Below, piece after piece: positions 46,872-56,610 of a stretch of DNA of 64,000 nt. The notes under the pieces are model-generated. The model saw only the letters and a program-made list of their open reading frames with translations. It had not been told where the DNA came from and ran no database searches. Numbering within the stretch: position 1 is the stretch's first letter; every line of letters begins with the position of its first letter. The position numbers and the translations under genes were made by a program. The stretch comes from Bifidobacterium erythrocebi (GTDB taxonomy: Bacteria > Actinomycetota > Actinomycetes > Actinomycetales > Bifidobacteriaceae): the NCBI RefSeq assembly GCF_012932675.1, contig NZ_JAAIIF010000008.1, forward strand, positions 62,001-126,000, given 5' to 3'.

Positions 46872-48401
46872 ATGGCTGATGAGTCCTTTGCCACACGGCT
46901 CAACGAAGTCATGGCGCTCCGAGGTCTGAAGCAGATTGATTTCGTGCACGCTGCCGAGCAATCCGGCGTCAAACTCGGCAAAAGCCACATGAGCCAGTAT
47001 GTCAGTGGCAAGACGGTGCCCCGACCTGATATCGCGCATTTTCTCGCCGCAGTGCTGCGGGTGAATGAGCAATGGCTGATGGGGGAGGACGTCCCTATGG
47101 AACACGATATCGCCGCATTGCCTGAGCCGACGGAACAGACAGACGAGCCATTTGAAACGACACCGCAATCGGAGGAGCACAAGCCCATGCGTACTTTTAC
47201 CAAATCCCACAAGCTTGACAATGTACTGTATGATGTCCGTGGCCCGGTCGTGGACGAGGCCGACCGCATGGAGGCGGCTGGCACCCACATTCTGAAGCTC
47301 AATATCGGCAATCCGGCTCCCTTCGGATTCCGCACCCCCGACGAAGTCGTGTACGATATGGCGCAACAGCTGCCCGATACGGAGGGGTATTCCCCATCGA
47401 AAGGACTGTTCGCTGCACGCAAGGCGATTATGCAGTACGCCCAGCTGAAGAATCTGCCCAATGTCAGCATCGACGGCATCTATACCGGCAATGGCGTCAG
47501 CGAGCTCATCAATCTCAGCATGTCCGCCTTGCTCGATAACGGTGACGAGGTTCTTGTGCCGGCACCGGATTACCCGTTATGGACGGCATGCGTGAATCTG
47601 GCGGGAGGCACCGCCGTACATTATATCTGTGATGAGGAATCCGAATGGTATCCGGATATCGACGATATGCGAGCCAAGATCACCGACAGGACCAAGGCCA
47701 TCGTGATTATCAATCCGAATAATCCGACCGGTGCGTTGTATCCGAAGGAGGTGTTGGAGCAGATCGTCCAGGTCGCCAGGGAGCATCAGCTCATCATCTT
47801 CTCCGATGAGATCTACGATCGTCTGGTCATGGATGGTCTCACCCATACCTCCATCGCGTCCCTGGCACCGGATCTGTTCTGCGTGACGTTCTCCGGATTG
47901 TCCAAGTCCCATATGATTGCGGGATATCGCGTCGGCTGGATGGTGCTGAGCGGTAACAAGCGTACTGCGAAGGACTACATCGAAGGTCTGAACATGCTGA
48001 CCAACATGCGCATCTGCTCCAATGTTCCGGCGCAGTCGATTGTGCAGACGGCTTTGGGCGGGCATCAGAGCGTGAATGACTATATTGTCCCTGGTGGCCG
48101 AATCTATGAGCAGCGCAATTACATCTACGAGGCGTTGAATTCCATTCCGGGCATTTCCGCAAAAAAGCCAAAGGCCGCGTTCTATATCTTCCCGAAGATC
48201 GATGTCAAGAAATTCAACATCACCAATGACGAGCAGTTCGCCCTTGACCTGCTCAAGGATGAGCATCTTCTGGTGGTGCACGGCGGTGGATTCAACTGGA
48301 AGAATCCCGATCATTTCCGCGTGGTGTATTTGCCGCGCATCGAGGTCCTGAAGGACGCTACCGAAAAGCTGACCGATTTCCTCGGGTACTATCGGCAGTA
48401 A
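46872..48401 (+). CDS. XRE-type HTH fused to a class I/II PLP aminotransferase (AlaA-like)
   Basis: A 509-residue two-domain protein. Residues 1-70 form a Cro/CI-type helix-turn-helix (TRLNEVMALRGLKQIDFVHA...GKSHMSQYVSGKTVPRPDIAHFLA). A charged linker of about 40 residues rich in Glu, Pro and Thr follows. The rest is a fold type I aminotransferase with PLP Lys345 (SGLSKSHMIAGYR), NPNNPTGA and SDEIYDR, resembling E. coli AlaA (pyruvate/glutamate). The enzyme core looks intact. Fusion of DNA-binding and aminotransferase domains recalls MocR regulators, but those use a GntR-type HTH. ATG 46872 follows GGAGGA. Confidence 0.9.
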   Translation: MADESFATRLNEVMALRGLKQIDFVHAAEQSGVKLGKSHMSQYVSGKTVPRPDIAHFLAAVLRVNEQWLMGEDVPMEHDIAALPEPTEQTDEPFETTPQSEEHKPMRTFTKSHKLDNVLYDVRGPVVDEADRMEAAGTHILKLNIGNPAPFGFRTPDEVVYDMAQQLPDTEGYSPSKGLFAARKAIMQYAQLKNLPNVSIDGIYTGNGVSELINLSMSALLDNGDEVLVPAPDYPLWTACVNLAGGTAVHYICDEESEWYPDIDDMRAKITDRTKAIVIINPNNPTGALYPKEVLEQIVQVAREHQLIIFSDEIYDRLVMDGLTHTSIASLAPDLFCVTFSGLSKSHMIAGYRVGWMVLSGNKRTAKDYIEGLNMLTNMRICSNVPAQSIVQTALGGHQSVNDYIVPGGRIYEQRNYIYEALNSIPGISAKKPKAAFYIFPKIDVKKFNITNDEQFALDLLKDEHLLVVHGGGFNWKNPDHFRVVYLPRIEVLKDATEKLTDFLGYYRQ

Positions 48402-48415
48402 TCGGCCGCTTTGCC

Positions 48416-48468
48416 AGCTTGCCGTTCAATCGCTTCGAAAGAGGGGATTGAACGGCAAGCTGTTTTTT
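48416..48468 (+). terminator. Rho-independent terminator of the HTH-aminotransferase gene
   Basis: Perfect 16-bp stem AGCTTGCCGTTCAATC with 48446-48461, followed by GTTTTTT. It is the clearest intrinsic terminator in the window. Confidence 0.92.
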
Positions 48469-48518
48469 AGAGTGTAATGACGAATTGCCTCCGGAGCACT
48501 CCGCAGCTTTTTCATATA

Positions 48519-48552
48519 GAAAAATCCCGCCATCGAATGATGACGGGATTCT
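48519..48552 (-). terminator. Terminator of the tal gene
   Basis: On the minus strand AATCCCGTCAT pairs with ATGGCGGGATT (one U-G) and is followed by a T run (plus-strand A5). Confidence 0.8.
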
Positions 48553-48591
48553 TCTTATATACCGTTTAACGGAGCTGCATCAGCGAATGAT

Positions 48592-49695
48592 TCAGCCGTT
48601 GACGCGGTCGATGCCAGCCTGGACGTCGGCGAGGACGGTATCCCAGGACTTGATGAAGGCTGCAACGCCGTCGGCTTCCAGCTTGTCGGTGACATCCTTG
48701 ATGTTGATGCCCAGCTCGGCCAGCTTGTCCATGATGGCGTGGGACTCTTCGTAGGTGCCCTTGATGGACGGAGCGCCGTTGCCGTGATCGGCGAGAGCGT
48801 TCAGGGTCTTCTCCGGCATGGTGTTGACGACGAACGGAGCAACCAGCTCGTCGACGTACTTGCAGTCGGAGTAGGCGGCGTTCTTGGTGCCGGTGGAGGC
48901 CCACAGCGGACGCTGCTTCTTGGCACCCTTGGCTTCGAGCTCAGCCCAGCGCGGATCGTTGGCGAACTTGTTCTCGAACAGTTCGTAAGCGAGGCGAGCG
49001 TTGGCGACAGCGGCCTTGCCTTCGAGGGCCTTGGCCTCGTCGGAGCCGTTGGCTTCCAGCAGCTTGTCCACGGCGGTATCCACGCGGGAGACGAAGAAGG
49101 AAGCGACGGAGCCGATGTGCTTCAGGTCGTGACCGTTGGCAGCAGCCTGGGCGATGCCCTCGATGTAGGCGTCGATGACCTGCTCGTAGCGCTCCAGGGA
49201 GAAGATCAGGGTGACGTTCACGGAGATGCCCTTGGCCAGGGTGGCGGTGATTGCCGGCAGGCCTTCGAGGGTTGCCGGGATCTTGATCATGGCGTTCGGA
49301 CGATCGACCTTTGCCCACAGTTCCTCGGCCTGCTTCTCGGTGGCCTCGGTCTCGTGAGCCAGACGCGGATCCACCTCGATGGAAACGCGGCCGTCAACGA
49401 AGTCGGTCTTCTCGGCGATCTCACGGAAGATATCGGTGGCGTTACGCACATCGGTGGTGGTGAGCTCGCGCACGGCGGTCTCAACGTCGACCTTGCCCAG
49501 TTCCTTCAGCTGCGGGTCGTACGGGCCGACCTCGTGCAGAGCCTTCTGGAAGATGGACGGGTTGGTGGTGACGCCGACGACGTTCTTGTTGGCGATCAGG
49601 TCCTGCAGGGAGCCGGACTCGATGCGGGAGCGGGACAGATCGTCCAGCCAGATGGAAACGCCGGAATCGGACGTGCGCTGAGTTGCTTCAGTCAT
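48592..49695 (-). CDS. tal: Transaldolase Tal
   Basis: A 367-residue TIM-barrel enzyme of the actinobacterial type. It moves a dihydroxyacetone unit between sugar phosphates. The Schiff-base Lys lies in NAMIKIPATLEG at about 140, with SIWLDDLSRSRIESG at the N-terminus. It follows tkt in the same direction (88-base gap with a hairpin). In bifidobacteria transaldolase and transketolase turn fructose 6-phosphate plus erythrose 4-phosphate into pentose phosphates for phosphoketolase. ATG 49695 follows AAGGAG. Codon bias suggests high expression. Confidence 0.96.
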   Translation of the reverse strand: MTEATQRTSDSGVSIWLDDLSRSRIESGSLQDLIANKNVVGVTTNPSIFQKALHEVGPYDPQLKELGKVDVETAVRELTTTDVRNATDIFREIAEKTDFVDGRVSIEVDPRLAHETEATEKQAEELWAKVDRPNAMIKIPATLEGLPAITATLAKGISVNVTLIFSLERYEQVIDAYIEGIAQAAANGHDLKHIGSVASFFVSRVDTAVDKLLEANGSDEAKALEGKAAVANARLAYELFENKFANDPRWAELEAKGAKKQRPLWASTGTKNAAYSDCKYVDELVAPFVVNTMPEKTLNALADHGNGAPSIKGTYEESHAIMDKLAELGINIKDVTDKLEADGVAAFIKSWDTVLADVQAGIDRVNG

Positions 49696-49746
49696 TTGTT
49701 TTCTCCTTATATTCCGTTATGGAACAAATCCTGTTATATCAGAAGG

Positions 49747-49777
49747 GGAGGGGCGTCGTTGCGTGTGACGCCCCTCC
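49747..49777 (-). terminator. Hairpin between tkt and tal
   Basis: Perfect 11-bp stem GGAGGGGCGTC/GACGCCCCTCC just after the tkt stop, with few T after it. It may allow partial read-through into tal. Confidence 0.65.
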
Positions 49778-49783
49778 GTGGAA

Positions 49784-51892
49784 TCACTTGGCGGCTTCGG
49801 CTTCTGCGATGGAGGCCTTGGCGGCTTCCACCACGTGCTCGGCGGTGATGCCGAGGTCGATCATGTTCTGAGCGCCGTCACCCTGCAGGCCGAACTGCTC
49901 GATGGACACCGGCTTGCCGTAGGAGCCGAGGTACTTGTACCACGGCATGGCAACGCCGGCCTCGACGGACACGCGAGCCTTGACGGCGGCCGGAAGCACG
50001 GCCTCCTTGTACTCGGCGTCCTGCTCCTCGAACCATTCGAGGCACGGCATGGACACGACGCGGGCCTTGACGCCCTCGCCGGCCAGGGTCTTGGCGGCAG
50101 CCACGGCCCACTGGACCTCGGAACCGGTGGCCATGATGATGACGTCCGGAGTGCCCTCGGTGTCGACGAGCACGTAAGCGCCCTTGCGCACGCCATCCTT
50201 GGCCTTCTCGGCGGTCTCGGCGAGCACCGGGACGCCCTGACGGGTCAGGACCATAGCGGTCGGCAGGGCGTTCTTCTTCTCGAAGAAGTAACGGTAGGCT
50301 TCGGCGGTCTCGTAGGCATCGGCCGGGCGAGCGACCTCAAGCTGCGGGATGGCGCGGAAGGAAGCCAGGTGCTCCACCGGCTGGTGGGTCGGGCCATCCT
50401 CGCCGACGGCGACGGAGTCGTGGGACCACACATACAGGTTCGGGATCTGCATGAGGGCGGCCAGACGCACGGCGGAACGCTCGTAATCGGAGAACATGAA
50501 GAAGGTGCCGCCGTACGGACGGGTGTGGGAGCCCAGCAGGATGCCGTTGGTGATGGTACCCATGGTGAACTCGCGCACGCCGAAGTGCAGCTGACGGCCG
50601 TACGGGCTGCAGACCGGCCACTGCTTGGTGGCGCACTTCGCCGGGGCGAAGGTCGCGGCGCCCTTGAGGTCGGTCTTGTTGGAGCCACCGAGGTCGGCGG
50701 AGCCGCCCCAGAGTTCCGGCATGACAGCGGCGATGGCGTTCAGGGTGGAGCCGGAGGCGCCACGGGTGGCGACGTTCTTGCCGACTTCGAAGGTGGCCTC
50801 AAGGTCATCGATGGCCTTGTCGAAGCCTTCCGGCAGCTCGCCGGCCTTGATGCGGTCGTACAGGGCGGCCTTGTCCGGGTTGGCCTTGCGCCATGCGTTG
50901 TACTTCTCGTCCCATTCCTTGTGGGCTTCCAGACCGCGCTCGGCGACCTTGCGGGCGTGAGCCAGGGCCTCTTCGTCCACGTGGAAGGACTCCTCCGGGT
51001 CATAGCCCAGGAGCTTCTTGAGGCCGGCAACGGCCTCGGCACCCAGCTTGGAGCCATGAGCGGACGGATCGTTGGTCTTGCCCGGGGTCGGCCAAGCGAT
51101 CAGGGTGTCGACCTTGATCAGCTTCGGCTGGTTCGGAGCGGCCTTCTGAGCCTTGGCGATGGTGTCGGCCAGGCCCTCAACGTCCTCCTTGTAGGAGCCG
51201 TCGGGCTGGATGAAGCTGAACTCATCGGTGTACCAGCCGTAGGCCTGGAAGCGCTTGAGCACGTCCTCGGCCAGCACCAGGTTGGTGTCGCCTTCGATCT
51301 GGATGCGGTTGGCATCGAAGATCACGGTCAGGTTGCCGAGTTCCTGGTTGGCGGCAAGGGAGGCAGCTTCGCCGGAGATACCCTCTTCGATATCGCCTTC
51401 ACCGCAGATGACCCAGATCTTGTGGTCGAACGGGGACTCGCCTGCCGGGGCTTCCGGATCAAGCAGGCCGCGCTGGAAGCGCTGGCCATAGGCGAAACCG
51501 ATAGCGGAGGCGAAGCCCTGGCCCAGCGGACCGGTGGTCATTTCGATGCCCGGGGTCAGGCCGTACTCAGGATGGCCCGGGGTGCGGGTGTCGGCACCGC
51601 CGCGGAAGTTCTTCAGATCGTCCAGGGTCAGGCCGTAGCCGGAGAAGTAGAGCTGAACGTACTGGGTGAGGGAGGCATGACCGCCGGAAAGAATGAAACG
51701 GTCGCGGCCTTCCCAGTTGGGATCGTTCGGATCATGCTTGATGAAATGCTGGTACAGCGTGTAGGCAATCGGCGCCAGAGAAACGGGGGAACCGGGGTGG
51801 CCGTGTCCCGCGCGTTCAACCGCGTCAGCAGAGAGGACCTTGGCCATCTTGATGGCACGCTCGTCGAGCTCGGTCTCCTTGAATTCGGTCAT
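49784..51892 (-). CDS. tkt: Transketolase Tkt
   Basis: A 702-residue thiamine-diphosphate enzyme. It has the N-terminal TPP domain ([18 protein letters not shown], with [17 protein letters not shown] and the [10 protein letters not shown] metal segment), the pyrimidine domain with the activating Glu (FGVREFTMG) and a C-terminal domain. It exchanges two-carbon units between sugar phosphates and is a pillar of the bifid shunt. ATG 51892 follows GGAAGGAAAG. Its promoter lies in the 258-base gap shared with hrcA. Confidence 0.96.
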   Translation of the reverse strand: MTEFKETELDERAIKMAKVLSADAVERAGHGHPGSPVSLAPIAYTLYQHFIKHDPNDPNWEGRDRFILSGGHASLTQYVQLYFSGYGLTLDDLKNFRGGADTRTPGHPEYGLTPGIEMTTGPLGQGFASAIGFAYGQRFQRGLLDPEAPAGESPFDHKIWVICGEGDIEEGISGEAASLAANQELGNLTVIFDANRIQIEGDTNLVLAEDVLKRFQAYGWYTDEFSFIQPDGSYKEDVEGLADTIAKAQKAAPNQPKLIKVDTLIAWPTPGKTNDPSAHGSKLGAEAVAGLKKLLGYDPEESFHVDEEALAHARKVAERGLEAHKEWDEKYNAWRKANPDKAALYDRIKAGELPEGFDKAIDDLEATFEVGKNVATRGASGSTLNAIAAVMPELWGGSADLGGSNKTDLKGAATFAPAKCATKQWPVCSPYGRQLHFGVREFTMGTITNGILLGSHTRPYGGTFFMFSDYERSAVRLAALMQIPNLYVWSHDSVAVGEDGPTHQPVEHLASFRAIPQLEVARPADAYETAEAYRYFFEKKNALPTAMVLTRQGVPVLAETAEKAKDGVRKGAYVLVDTEGTPDVIIMATGSEVQWAVAAAKTLAGEGVKARVVSMPCLEWFEEQDAEYKEAVLPAAVKARVSVEAGVAMPWYKYLGSYGKPVSIEQFGLQGDGAQNMIDLGITAEHVVEAAKASIAEAEAAK

Positions 51893-52091
51893 GGATTACT
51901 TTCCTTCCAATTGGTCGGGCCGCGTATCCGGCTTGTGCCGGGCGCACGACGCCCTCACATTGCGGTTACCATGCTAGCGTCGCGATACGACGTTGCGTGC
52001 AATATCGTGCACTATTTGGCGTGTTTTGGTAATTCATGTTCTGTTAGCGTTCTCGTTCGGGCCGCGCTTCGCTGCGAACGAACTTTTTCCC

Positions 52092-52118
52092 CTGACCGAG
52101 AAGATGTTCGCCTACAAT
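52092..52118 (+). promoter_or_regulatory. Likely hrcA promoter
   Basis: CTGACC (52092-52097) and TACAAT (52113-52118) are 15 bp apart, 33 bp before ATG 52151. An imperfect CGTTCG/CGAACG repeat lies further upstream. No CIRCE element (TTAGCACTC-N9-GAGTGCTAA) is seen. Confidence 0.4.
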
Positions 52119-52150
52119 GAACGATGGTCTTAATACATAAGGAGGTACGC

Positions 52151-53323
52151 ATGCGGCAATCCCGAAGATTGTTGGTGCTGCGTGCCGTCGTCGAGGATTA
52201 CATTCGTTCGCAGGAACCTGTTGGCTCGAATGCGATTGCGCACAGACATGATCTCGGTGTGAGCTCGGCTACGGTGCGCAACGATATGGCGGCATTGGAG
52301 GATGAGGGCTATCTCACCCAGCCCCACACCTCGGCCGGGCGTGTGCCCACCGAGAAGGGGTATCGGTACTTCGTGGACCAGTTGGCCACGGTGGTGCCGC
52401 TTTCCGAAGCCCAGCGCAGGGGGATAGGGGAGTTCCTGTCCGGGTCGGCGAATCTGCAGGATACGTTGCAACGCGCGGCTCGACTGCTTGCCCAGATCAC
52501 CGGTCAGGTCGCCGTGATCGCCTCGCCGTCCCTGTCGAAATCGGCGCTGCGCCATGTGGAGCTCGTGCCGGTGGCCATGAACGTGCTGCTTGCCGTAGTG
52601 GTCACGGATACCGGCAGGGTCGCCCAGCACACCTTGTCGGTGGCGGTCATGCCGTCCACCGAATCCATTACGCGGTTTACCGAGGCGCTGAACGCCGCAT
52701 GCTCGGGGCTTTCCTTCGCCCAGGCCGCCCAGCGGATGCAGACGTTGGAGAACGACCAACGATTCGTCGGGCTCGCCCCGTTGACGGTGCAGCTCGAACA
52801 TGCGTTCGTCTCGATGGCGGATGACGAAAACGCAAGCGAATTGTATATGTCGGGTGCCTCCCATCTGGCCCACCAGCGTTCGGCGGCGGATCTGGCGCCG
52901 CTGTTCGACGCGCTTGAGGAGCAGGTGGTGCTCATGAAGCTCATGAGCGCGCTGAGCGAGGAATCCCTGCGCGGCGACGGCGTCAATGTCGCCATCGGCT
53001 CGGAGACCCATACCCCGGGATTGCTGAACGCGGCCGTGGTGACCAGCGGGTACGGCCATGCCGGTCACGCCGCGGCGTCTACCGTTACGGCGCATGATGC
53101 CGCGGACGGCGGTGCATCGCATCCGGCCTCGGGAGAAGCCGACGCCGCTGCGAGCGCGAAGGAACCGGCCGTGGCCGCCGTCCATGATGCCACGGACGAT
53201 CCGGTCGCCTTCGTCGGTTCGATCGGACCGACCCATATGGATTACGCGACCACCATCGCCGCGGTGCATGCCGTGGCACGGTACCTGACATCGTTTCTTG
53301 CGCACGAGGACCCCGGCGAGTGA
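52151..53323 (+). CDS. hrcA: Heat-inducible transcription repressor HrcA
   Basis: A 390-residue repressor that binds CIRCE operators of chaperone genes. The N-terminal winged helix includes SSATVRNDMAALEDEGYLTQPHTSAGRVPTEKGYRYFVD, the family hallmark. Near residues 300-355 there is an Ala/His/Asp-rich stretch (about 50 residues, for example GHAAASTVTAHDAADGG) not usual in HrcA, after which FVGSIGPTHMDYATTIAAVHAVARYL closes the family's C-terminus. ATG 52151 follows AAGGAGG at good spacing. It is in tandem with dnaJ. Confidence 0.93.
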   Translation: MRQSRRLLVLRAVVEDYIRSQEPVGSNAIAHRHDLGVSSATVRNDMAALEDEGYLTQPHTSAGRVPTEKGYRYFVDQLATVVPLSEAQRRGIGEFLSGSANLQDTLQRAARLLAQITGQVAVIASPSLSKSALRHVELVPVAMNVLLAVVVTDTGRVAQHTLSVAVMPSTESITRFTEALNAACSGLSFAQAAQRMQTLENDQRFVGLAPLTVQLEHAFVSMADDENASELYMSGASHLAHQRSAADLAPLFDALEEQVVLMKLMSALSEESLRGDGVNVAIGSETHTPGLLNAAVVTSGYGHAGHAAASTVTAHDAADGGASHPASGEADAAASAKEPAVAAVHDATDDPVAFVGSIGPTHMDYATTIAAVHAVARYLTSFLAHEDPGE

Positions 53324-53382
53324 CCGTGCCTTGTGACAGAATTACCCGCTAGCAACCGAACAGAACAAAGGAACTGAGTAGA

Positions 53383-54525
53383 GTGGCAGACTATTACGAG
53401 GTGCTGGGCGTTGACCGCAACGCAAGCGAGGATGAGATCAAGAAGGCCTATCGCAAGATGAGCCGCAAATACCATCCCGACATTGCGGGCCCGGAATTCG
53501 AAGACAAGTTCAAGGAAGTCAACAACGCCTACGAGGTGCTGGGCAATGCCGAAAAGCGCCGTATGTACGATTCGGGCGTCGATCCGAACAATCCGAACGC
53601 CGGTGGTTTCGGCGGCGGGTTCGACATGGGGGATATGGGCGACGTATTCAGCTCGTTCTTCGGCGGTTCGTTCGGCGGATCCCAAGGTCCCGTGCCGCGT
53701 ACGCAGCCGGGCCGCGACGCCCTGGCCAGCATGTCCATCGAGCTGAAGACCGCGGTGTTCGGCGGTACCGAGCAGGTGCGTGTCAATACGTTCGTCCTGT
53801 GCCCGCAATGCTCCGGTACCGGCACGTCCGACGGTTCCAAGCCCACCACGTGTCCCGACTGCCAGGGGCAGGGCATGCGTCAGAAGGTCGTCCGTACCAT
53901 GCTGGGGCAGATGATGACCACGGCGCCCTGCGAGCGGTGCGAGGGGCACGGCAACATCATCTCCAATCCGTGCGCCTCCTGCATGGGGCATGGTCGTGTG
54001 CGTACCACGCGCACCATCGGCGTGAACGTGCCTGCCGGCATCCGCGACGATTCCCGCATCCGTCTGGCCAGCCAGGGTGAGGTGGGCGAATGCGGCGGTG
54101 CCGCCGGCGATCTGTATGTGGACATCCACATCAAGGCAGACAAGCAGTTCACCCGCGAGGGCGACGACCTGCATTGCTGGGTTCGTGTGCCGATGAGCTG
54201 GGCGGTGCTCGGCCATGAGATCGACATCGAGACTTTCGATGGGTCCAAGAGCCTGGATATCCCCGCAGGATGCCAGCCGGAGGATGTCGTGACGCTGAAG
54301 GGCCTTGGTGTTGGTCGCATGCGTGAAGACGGCGAACGTGGCGATCTGATGGTGCATGTCGCGGTCGAGATCCCGACGAAGCTTTCCGAATCCGAGCGTG
54401 AGCTGATGGAGCAGTTCGCCACCTCCCACGATGCCGATGCCAGCCATGTCGCGCAAAGCTCCAGGCCGGCCTCAGCACGAAGCAAGAAGGGGTTCTTCTC
54501 CAAGCTGAAGGACGCGCTGGGCTGA
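53383..54525 (+). CDS. dnaJ: Chaperone DnaJ (DnaJ2, HrcA-linked)
   Basis: A 380-residue Hsp40 co-chaperone. The J domain has the HPD motif (KYHPDIAG at about 28), then a Gly/Phe-rich region and the zinc domain with four CxxCxGxG-like repeats: [24 protein letters not shown] and CASCMGHG. Last come the substrate-binding barrels. It stimulates DnaK. The start is GTG 53383 with AAAGGAAC upstream. In actinobacteria the copy beside hrcA is the DnaJ2 form; a DnaK-operon copy is usually elsewhere. Confidence 0.95.
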   Translation: MADYYEVLGVDRNASEDEIKKAYRKMSRKYHPDIAGPEFEDKFKEVNNAYEVLGNAEKRRMYDSGVDPNNPNAGGFGGGFDMGDMGDVFSSFFGGSFGGSQGPVPRTQPGRDALASMSIELKTAVFGGTEQVRVNTFVLCPQCSGTGTSDGSKPTTCPDCQGQGMRQKVVRTMLGQMMTTAPCERCEGHGNIISNPCASCMGHGRVRTTRTIGVNVPAGIRDDSRIRLASQGEVGECGGAAGDLYVDIHIKADKQFTREGDDLHCWVRVPMSWAVLGHEIDIETFDGSKSLDIPAGCQPEDVVTLKGLGVGRMREDGERGDLMVHVAVEIPTKLSESERELMEQFATSHDADASHVAQSSRPASARSKKGFFSKLKDALG

Positions 54526-54550
54526 TGTGACCAACAGCCATAACGGACGA

Positions 54551-54592
54551 GAAAGGCCTTCCCGCTGATTGAGCGGGAAGGCCTTTCTTTTG
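54551..54592. terminator. Bidirectional terminator between dnaJ and uppP
   Basis: Perfect stem GAAAGGCCTTCCCGCT (54551-54566) with 54572-54587, loop GATTG, followed by TTTTG. It serves both convergent genes. Confidence 0.9.
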
Positions 54593-54610
54593 CTATCTGT
54601 GGTATGGCAT

Positions 54611-55525
54611 TCACCCTGCCATGGACGGATCGATGGCAGGCAGCTTGCCGGTGATGAGCAGCAGGGCCACCACCACAGCGAGCACGATGCGGTAGATGGC
54701 GAACGCCTTGTAGGAGAACGTGCTGACGAACTTCAGGAAGGCGATGATCACGATATAGCCGATGAGGAAGGCCACGATGGTCGCCGCAATGGTAGCGCCC
54801 CAGCCGGGGAATGCGCCGATGGCGGCGCAGGCATCGACCGCCTTGGTCGCGGAGCATGCGTTGACGTCCTTCACCGCGGACACCGCCTCGAGAATGCCGG
54901 CGCCGAAGACGGCGGGGATGGCCATCAGGAAGCTGGTACGTACCGCGGCCTCACGGGTGTAGCCCATGGCGCGTCCGAAGGTGATGGTGCCGCCGGAACG
55001 GGAGACGCCGGGGATAAGGGCGAGCATCTGTCCGATGCCGAAAATCAGGGCGTCCTTGGCGGTCATGTCGTCCATCGTCTTGATCTGCCTGGAACGGGAG
55101 TCGAAGATCCACAGCAGCACGCCGAACACGGCGAGCACGGTGACGGTGATCCACAGGTTCCTCAGCGTCGTTTCGATGACATCCTTGAACAGCAGACCCG
55201 CGATCAGAATCGGCATCGTGCCGATGATGATGAACCAGCCCATCTGGGTGTCGCTGTTATGAGCGCCGAGACGCGACTTCCAATCCTTGCCCTCCTTGCC
55301 GAACAAGGATCCGAACCACGATCCCAGAATGCGGATGATGTCGCGGCGATAGTACAGGATCACAGCCAGTTCGGTGCCGATCTGGATGATGGCGGTGAAT
55401 GCGGCGCCCGGATCGCGGCCGATCATCAGGTCGCCGACAATGCGGATATGCGCGCTGGATGAAACAGGCAGGTATTCGGTTATCGCCTGCACGAGTCCAA
55501 GAAAAATCGCTTGGAAGAAATTCAT
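54611..55525 (-). CDS. uppP: Undecaprenyl-diphosphatase UppP (BacA)
   Basis: A 304-residue integral membrane phosphatase that recycles undecaprenyl pyrophosphate, the carrier for peptidoglycan and surface glycans. Conserved motifs are SSSAHIRI near residue 22 and PGVSRSGGTI near 174, with several transmembrane helices. A roughly 30-residue cysteine-containing insertion (VNACSATKAVDACAA) lies in a loop near 225-245. ATG 55525 (MNFFQAIFLGLVQAITEYLP) is the standard N-terminus. Confidence 0.94.
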   Translation of the reverse strand: MNFFQAIFLGLVQAITEYLPVSSSAHIRIVGDLMIGRDPGAAFTAIIQIGTELAVILYYRRDIIRILGSWFGSLFGKEGKDWKSRLGAHNSDTQMGWFIIIGTMPILIAGLLFKDVIETTLRNLWITVTVLAVFGVLLWIFDSRSRQIKTMDDMTAKDALIFGIGQMLALIPGVSRSGGTITFGRAMGYTREAAVRTSFLMAIPAVFGAGILEAVSAVKDVNACSATKAVDACAAIGAFPGWGATIAATIVAFLIGYIVIIAFLKFVSTFSYKAFAIYRIVLAVVVALLLITGKLPAIDPSMAG

Positions 55526-55696
55526 GATGTCGTTGTATTCCCTAGTTCACTTCCGTGAATTATGAATGGTTGCTGATATTGACTGTTGACACTTTACTCA
55601 GCGGGTGTCACGAAACGTGGCTTTTGCTCACATCGTCCCGATTGTCTTACGCGATGCACACAATAAGGCCATCGACCGTTCAATGAAGGAGTAGCA

Positions 55697-56488
55697 ATGG
55701 CAACGTATCGCAAGCATAGGGCGTTCGCTCCGAAGGGGTTCTTCGAGTGCGAGGGACGTGGTCTGCAGTGGTTGGGCGAGGCCCAGTCCCAGGGAGGGCC
55801 CAGGGTCGTCGACGTCATCGGTTGGGGCGACGGCTATCTCGATATCGAACGGGTCGATTCCGCCATGCCGACCATCGAGGCGGCACGCTCGTTCGGTGCG
55901 GCCCTGGCAAGGATGCATGATGCCGGCGCGCCTCATTTCGGATCGGCTCCCGCCGGATACGAGGGGACGTGCTATTTCGGCCCGTTGCAGGATCCCGTGC
56001 CGATGGATACCGGCGAATGGGATGATGTGGCGACATATTATGCGCAGGGACGCCTGCGTCCCATGGTGGAACTTGGCGTGAAGCGCGGGGAGCTCGATAA
56101 ATACGACGTCGAGCTTACGGAGGATGTGATCGCCGCGTTGCCGGAACTGCTTGGTCGTGCCGCCACGGATAAGCCGTCGCGAGTGCATGGCGATCTGTGG
56201 AGCGGCAATGTGATGTGGACGGCCGATCGCGGCAAGACCGAGGCCGTGCTCATCGATCCGGCTGCGCATGGCGGACACCGCGAGGAGGACCTGTCCATGC
56301 TCGCTCTGTTCGGCATTACGTATTTCAGCGACATCATCGAGGGATACCAGTCGGTGCATCCGCTGAAGACCGGCTGGCAGGATCGTGAGACGCTGTGGCA
56401 GCTGTATCCGATTGCCGGGCACTGCGTGTTCTTCGGTGGCGGGTACGTCAGCCAGTATCGCTCGATGTGCCGGTCCCTGCTGCGTTGA
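55697..56488 (+). CDS. Fructosamine kinase / aminoglycoside-phosphotransferase-like protein
   Basis: A 263-residue kinase-like protein. The catalytic loop HGDLWSGNVMW and the metal motif VLIDPAAHGGHREEDLSML are those of the fructosamine-3-kinase family. These enzymes phosphorylate sugars attached to amines, leading to deglycation. The N-terminal lobe is shortened relative to the usual 290 residues. ATG 55697 follows GAAGGAG. A solitary gene bounded by hairpins. Confidence 0.88.
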   Translation: MATYRKHRAFAPKGFFECEGRGLQWLGEAQSQGGPRVVDVIGWGDGYLDIERVDSAMPTIEAARSFGAALARMHDAGAPHFGSAPAGYEGTCYFGPLQDPVPMDTGEWDDVATYYAQGRLRPMVELGVKRGELDKYDVELTEDVIAALPELLGRAATDKPSRVHGDLWSGNVMWTADRGKTEAVLIDPAAHGGHREEDLSMLALFGITYFSDIIEGYQSVHPLKTGWQDRETLWQLYPIAGHCVFFGGGYVSQYRSMCRSLLR

Positions 56489-56517
56489 CATTCGTCCATT
56501 CATTGGTTTTGACAGAT

Positions 56518-56555
56518 ATGGGCGTGACGATTCGTTGCCGAATCGTCACGCCCAT
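56518..56555. terminator. Bidirectional terminator after the fructosamine-kinase-like gene
   Basis: Perfect 17-bp stem ATGGGCGTGACGATTCG with 56539-56555, loop TTGC, between convergent genes. Confidence 0.88.
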
Positions 56556-56610
56556 TGCCATATTTGCCTATTCGATGACGCTGCGATACAAGGCCGCGCC
56601 TGCAAAGGGC

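Noticed and set aside
49778..52120. Plus-strand open frame of about 780 codons opposite tkt
   Set aside because: The minus strand encodes full-length transketolase. The plus-strand product is Gly/Leu/Val-rich antisense noise.
52020..52150. CIRCE element at the hrcA promoter
   Set aside because: I looked for TTAGCACTC-N9-GAGTGCTAA, and for a clear ClgR box, and found only an imperfect CGTTCG/CGAACG repeat with spacing unlike either.
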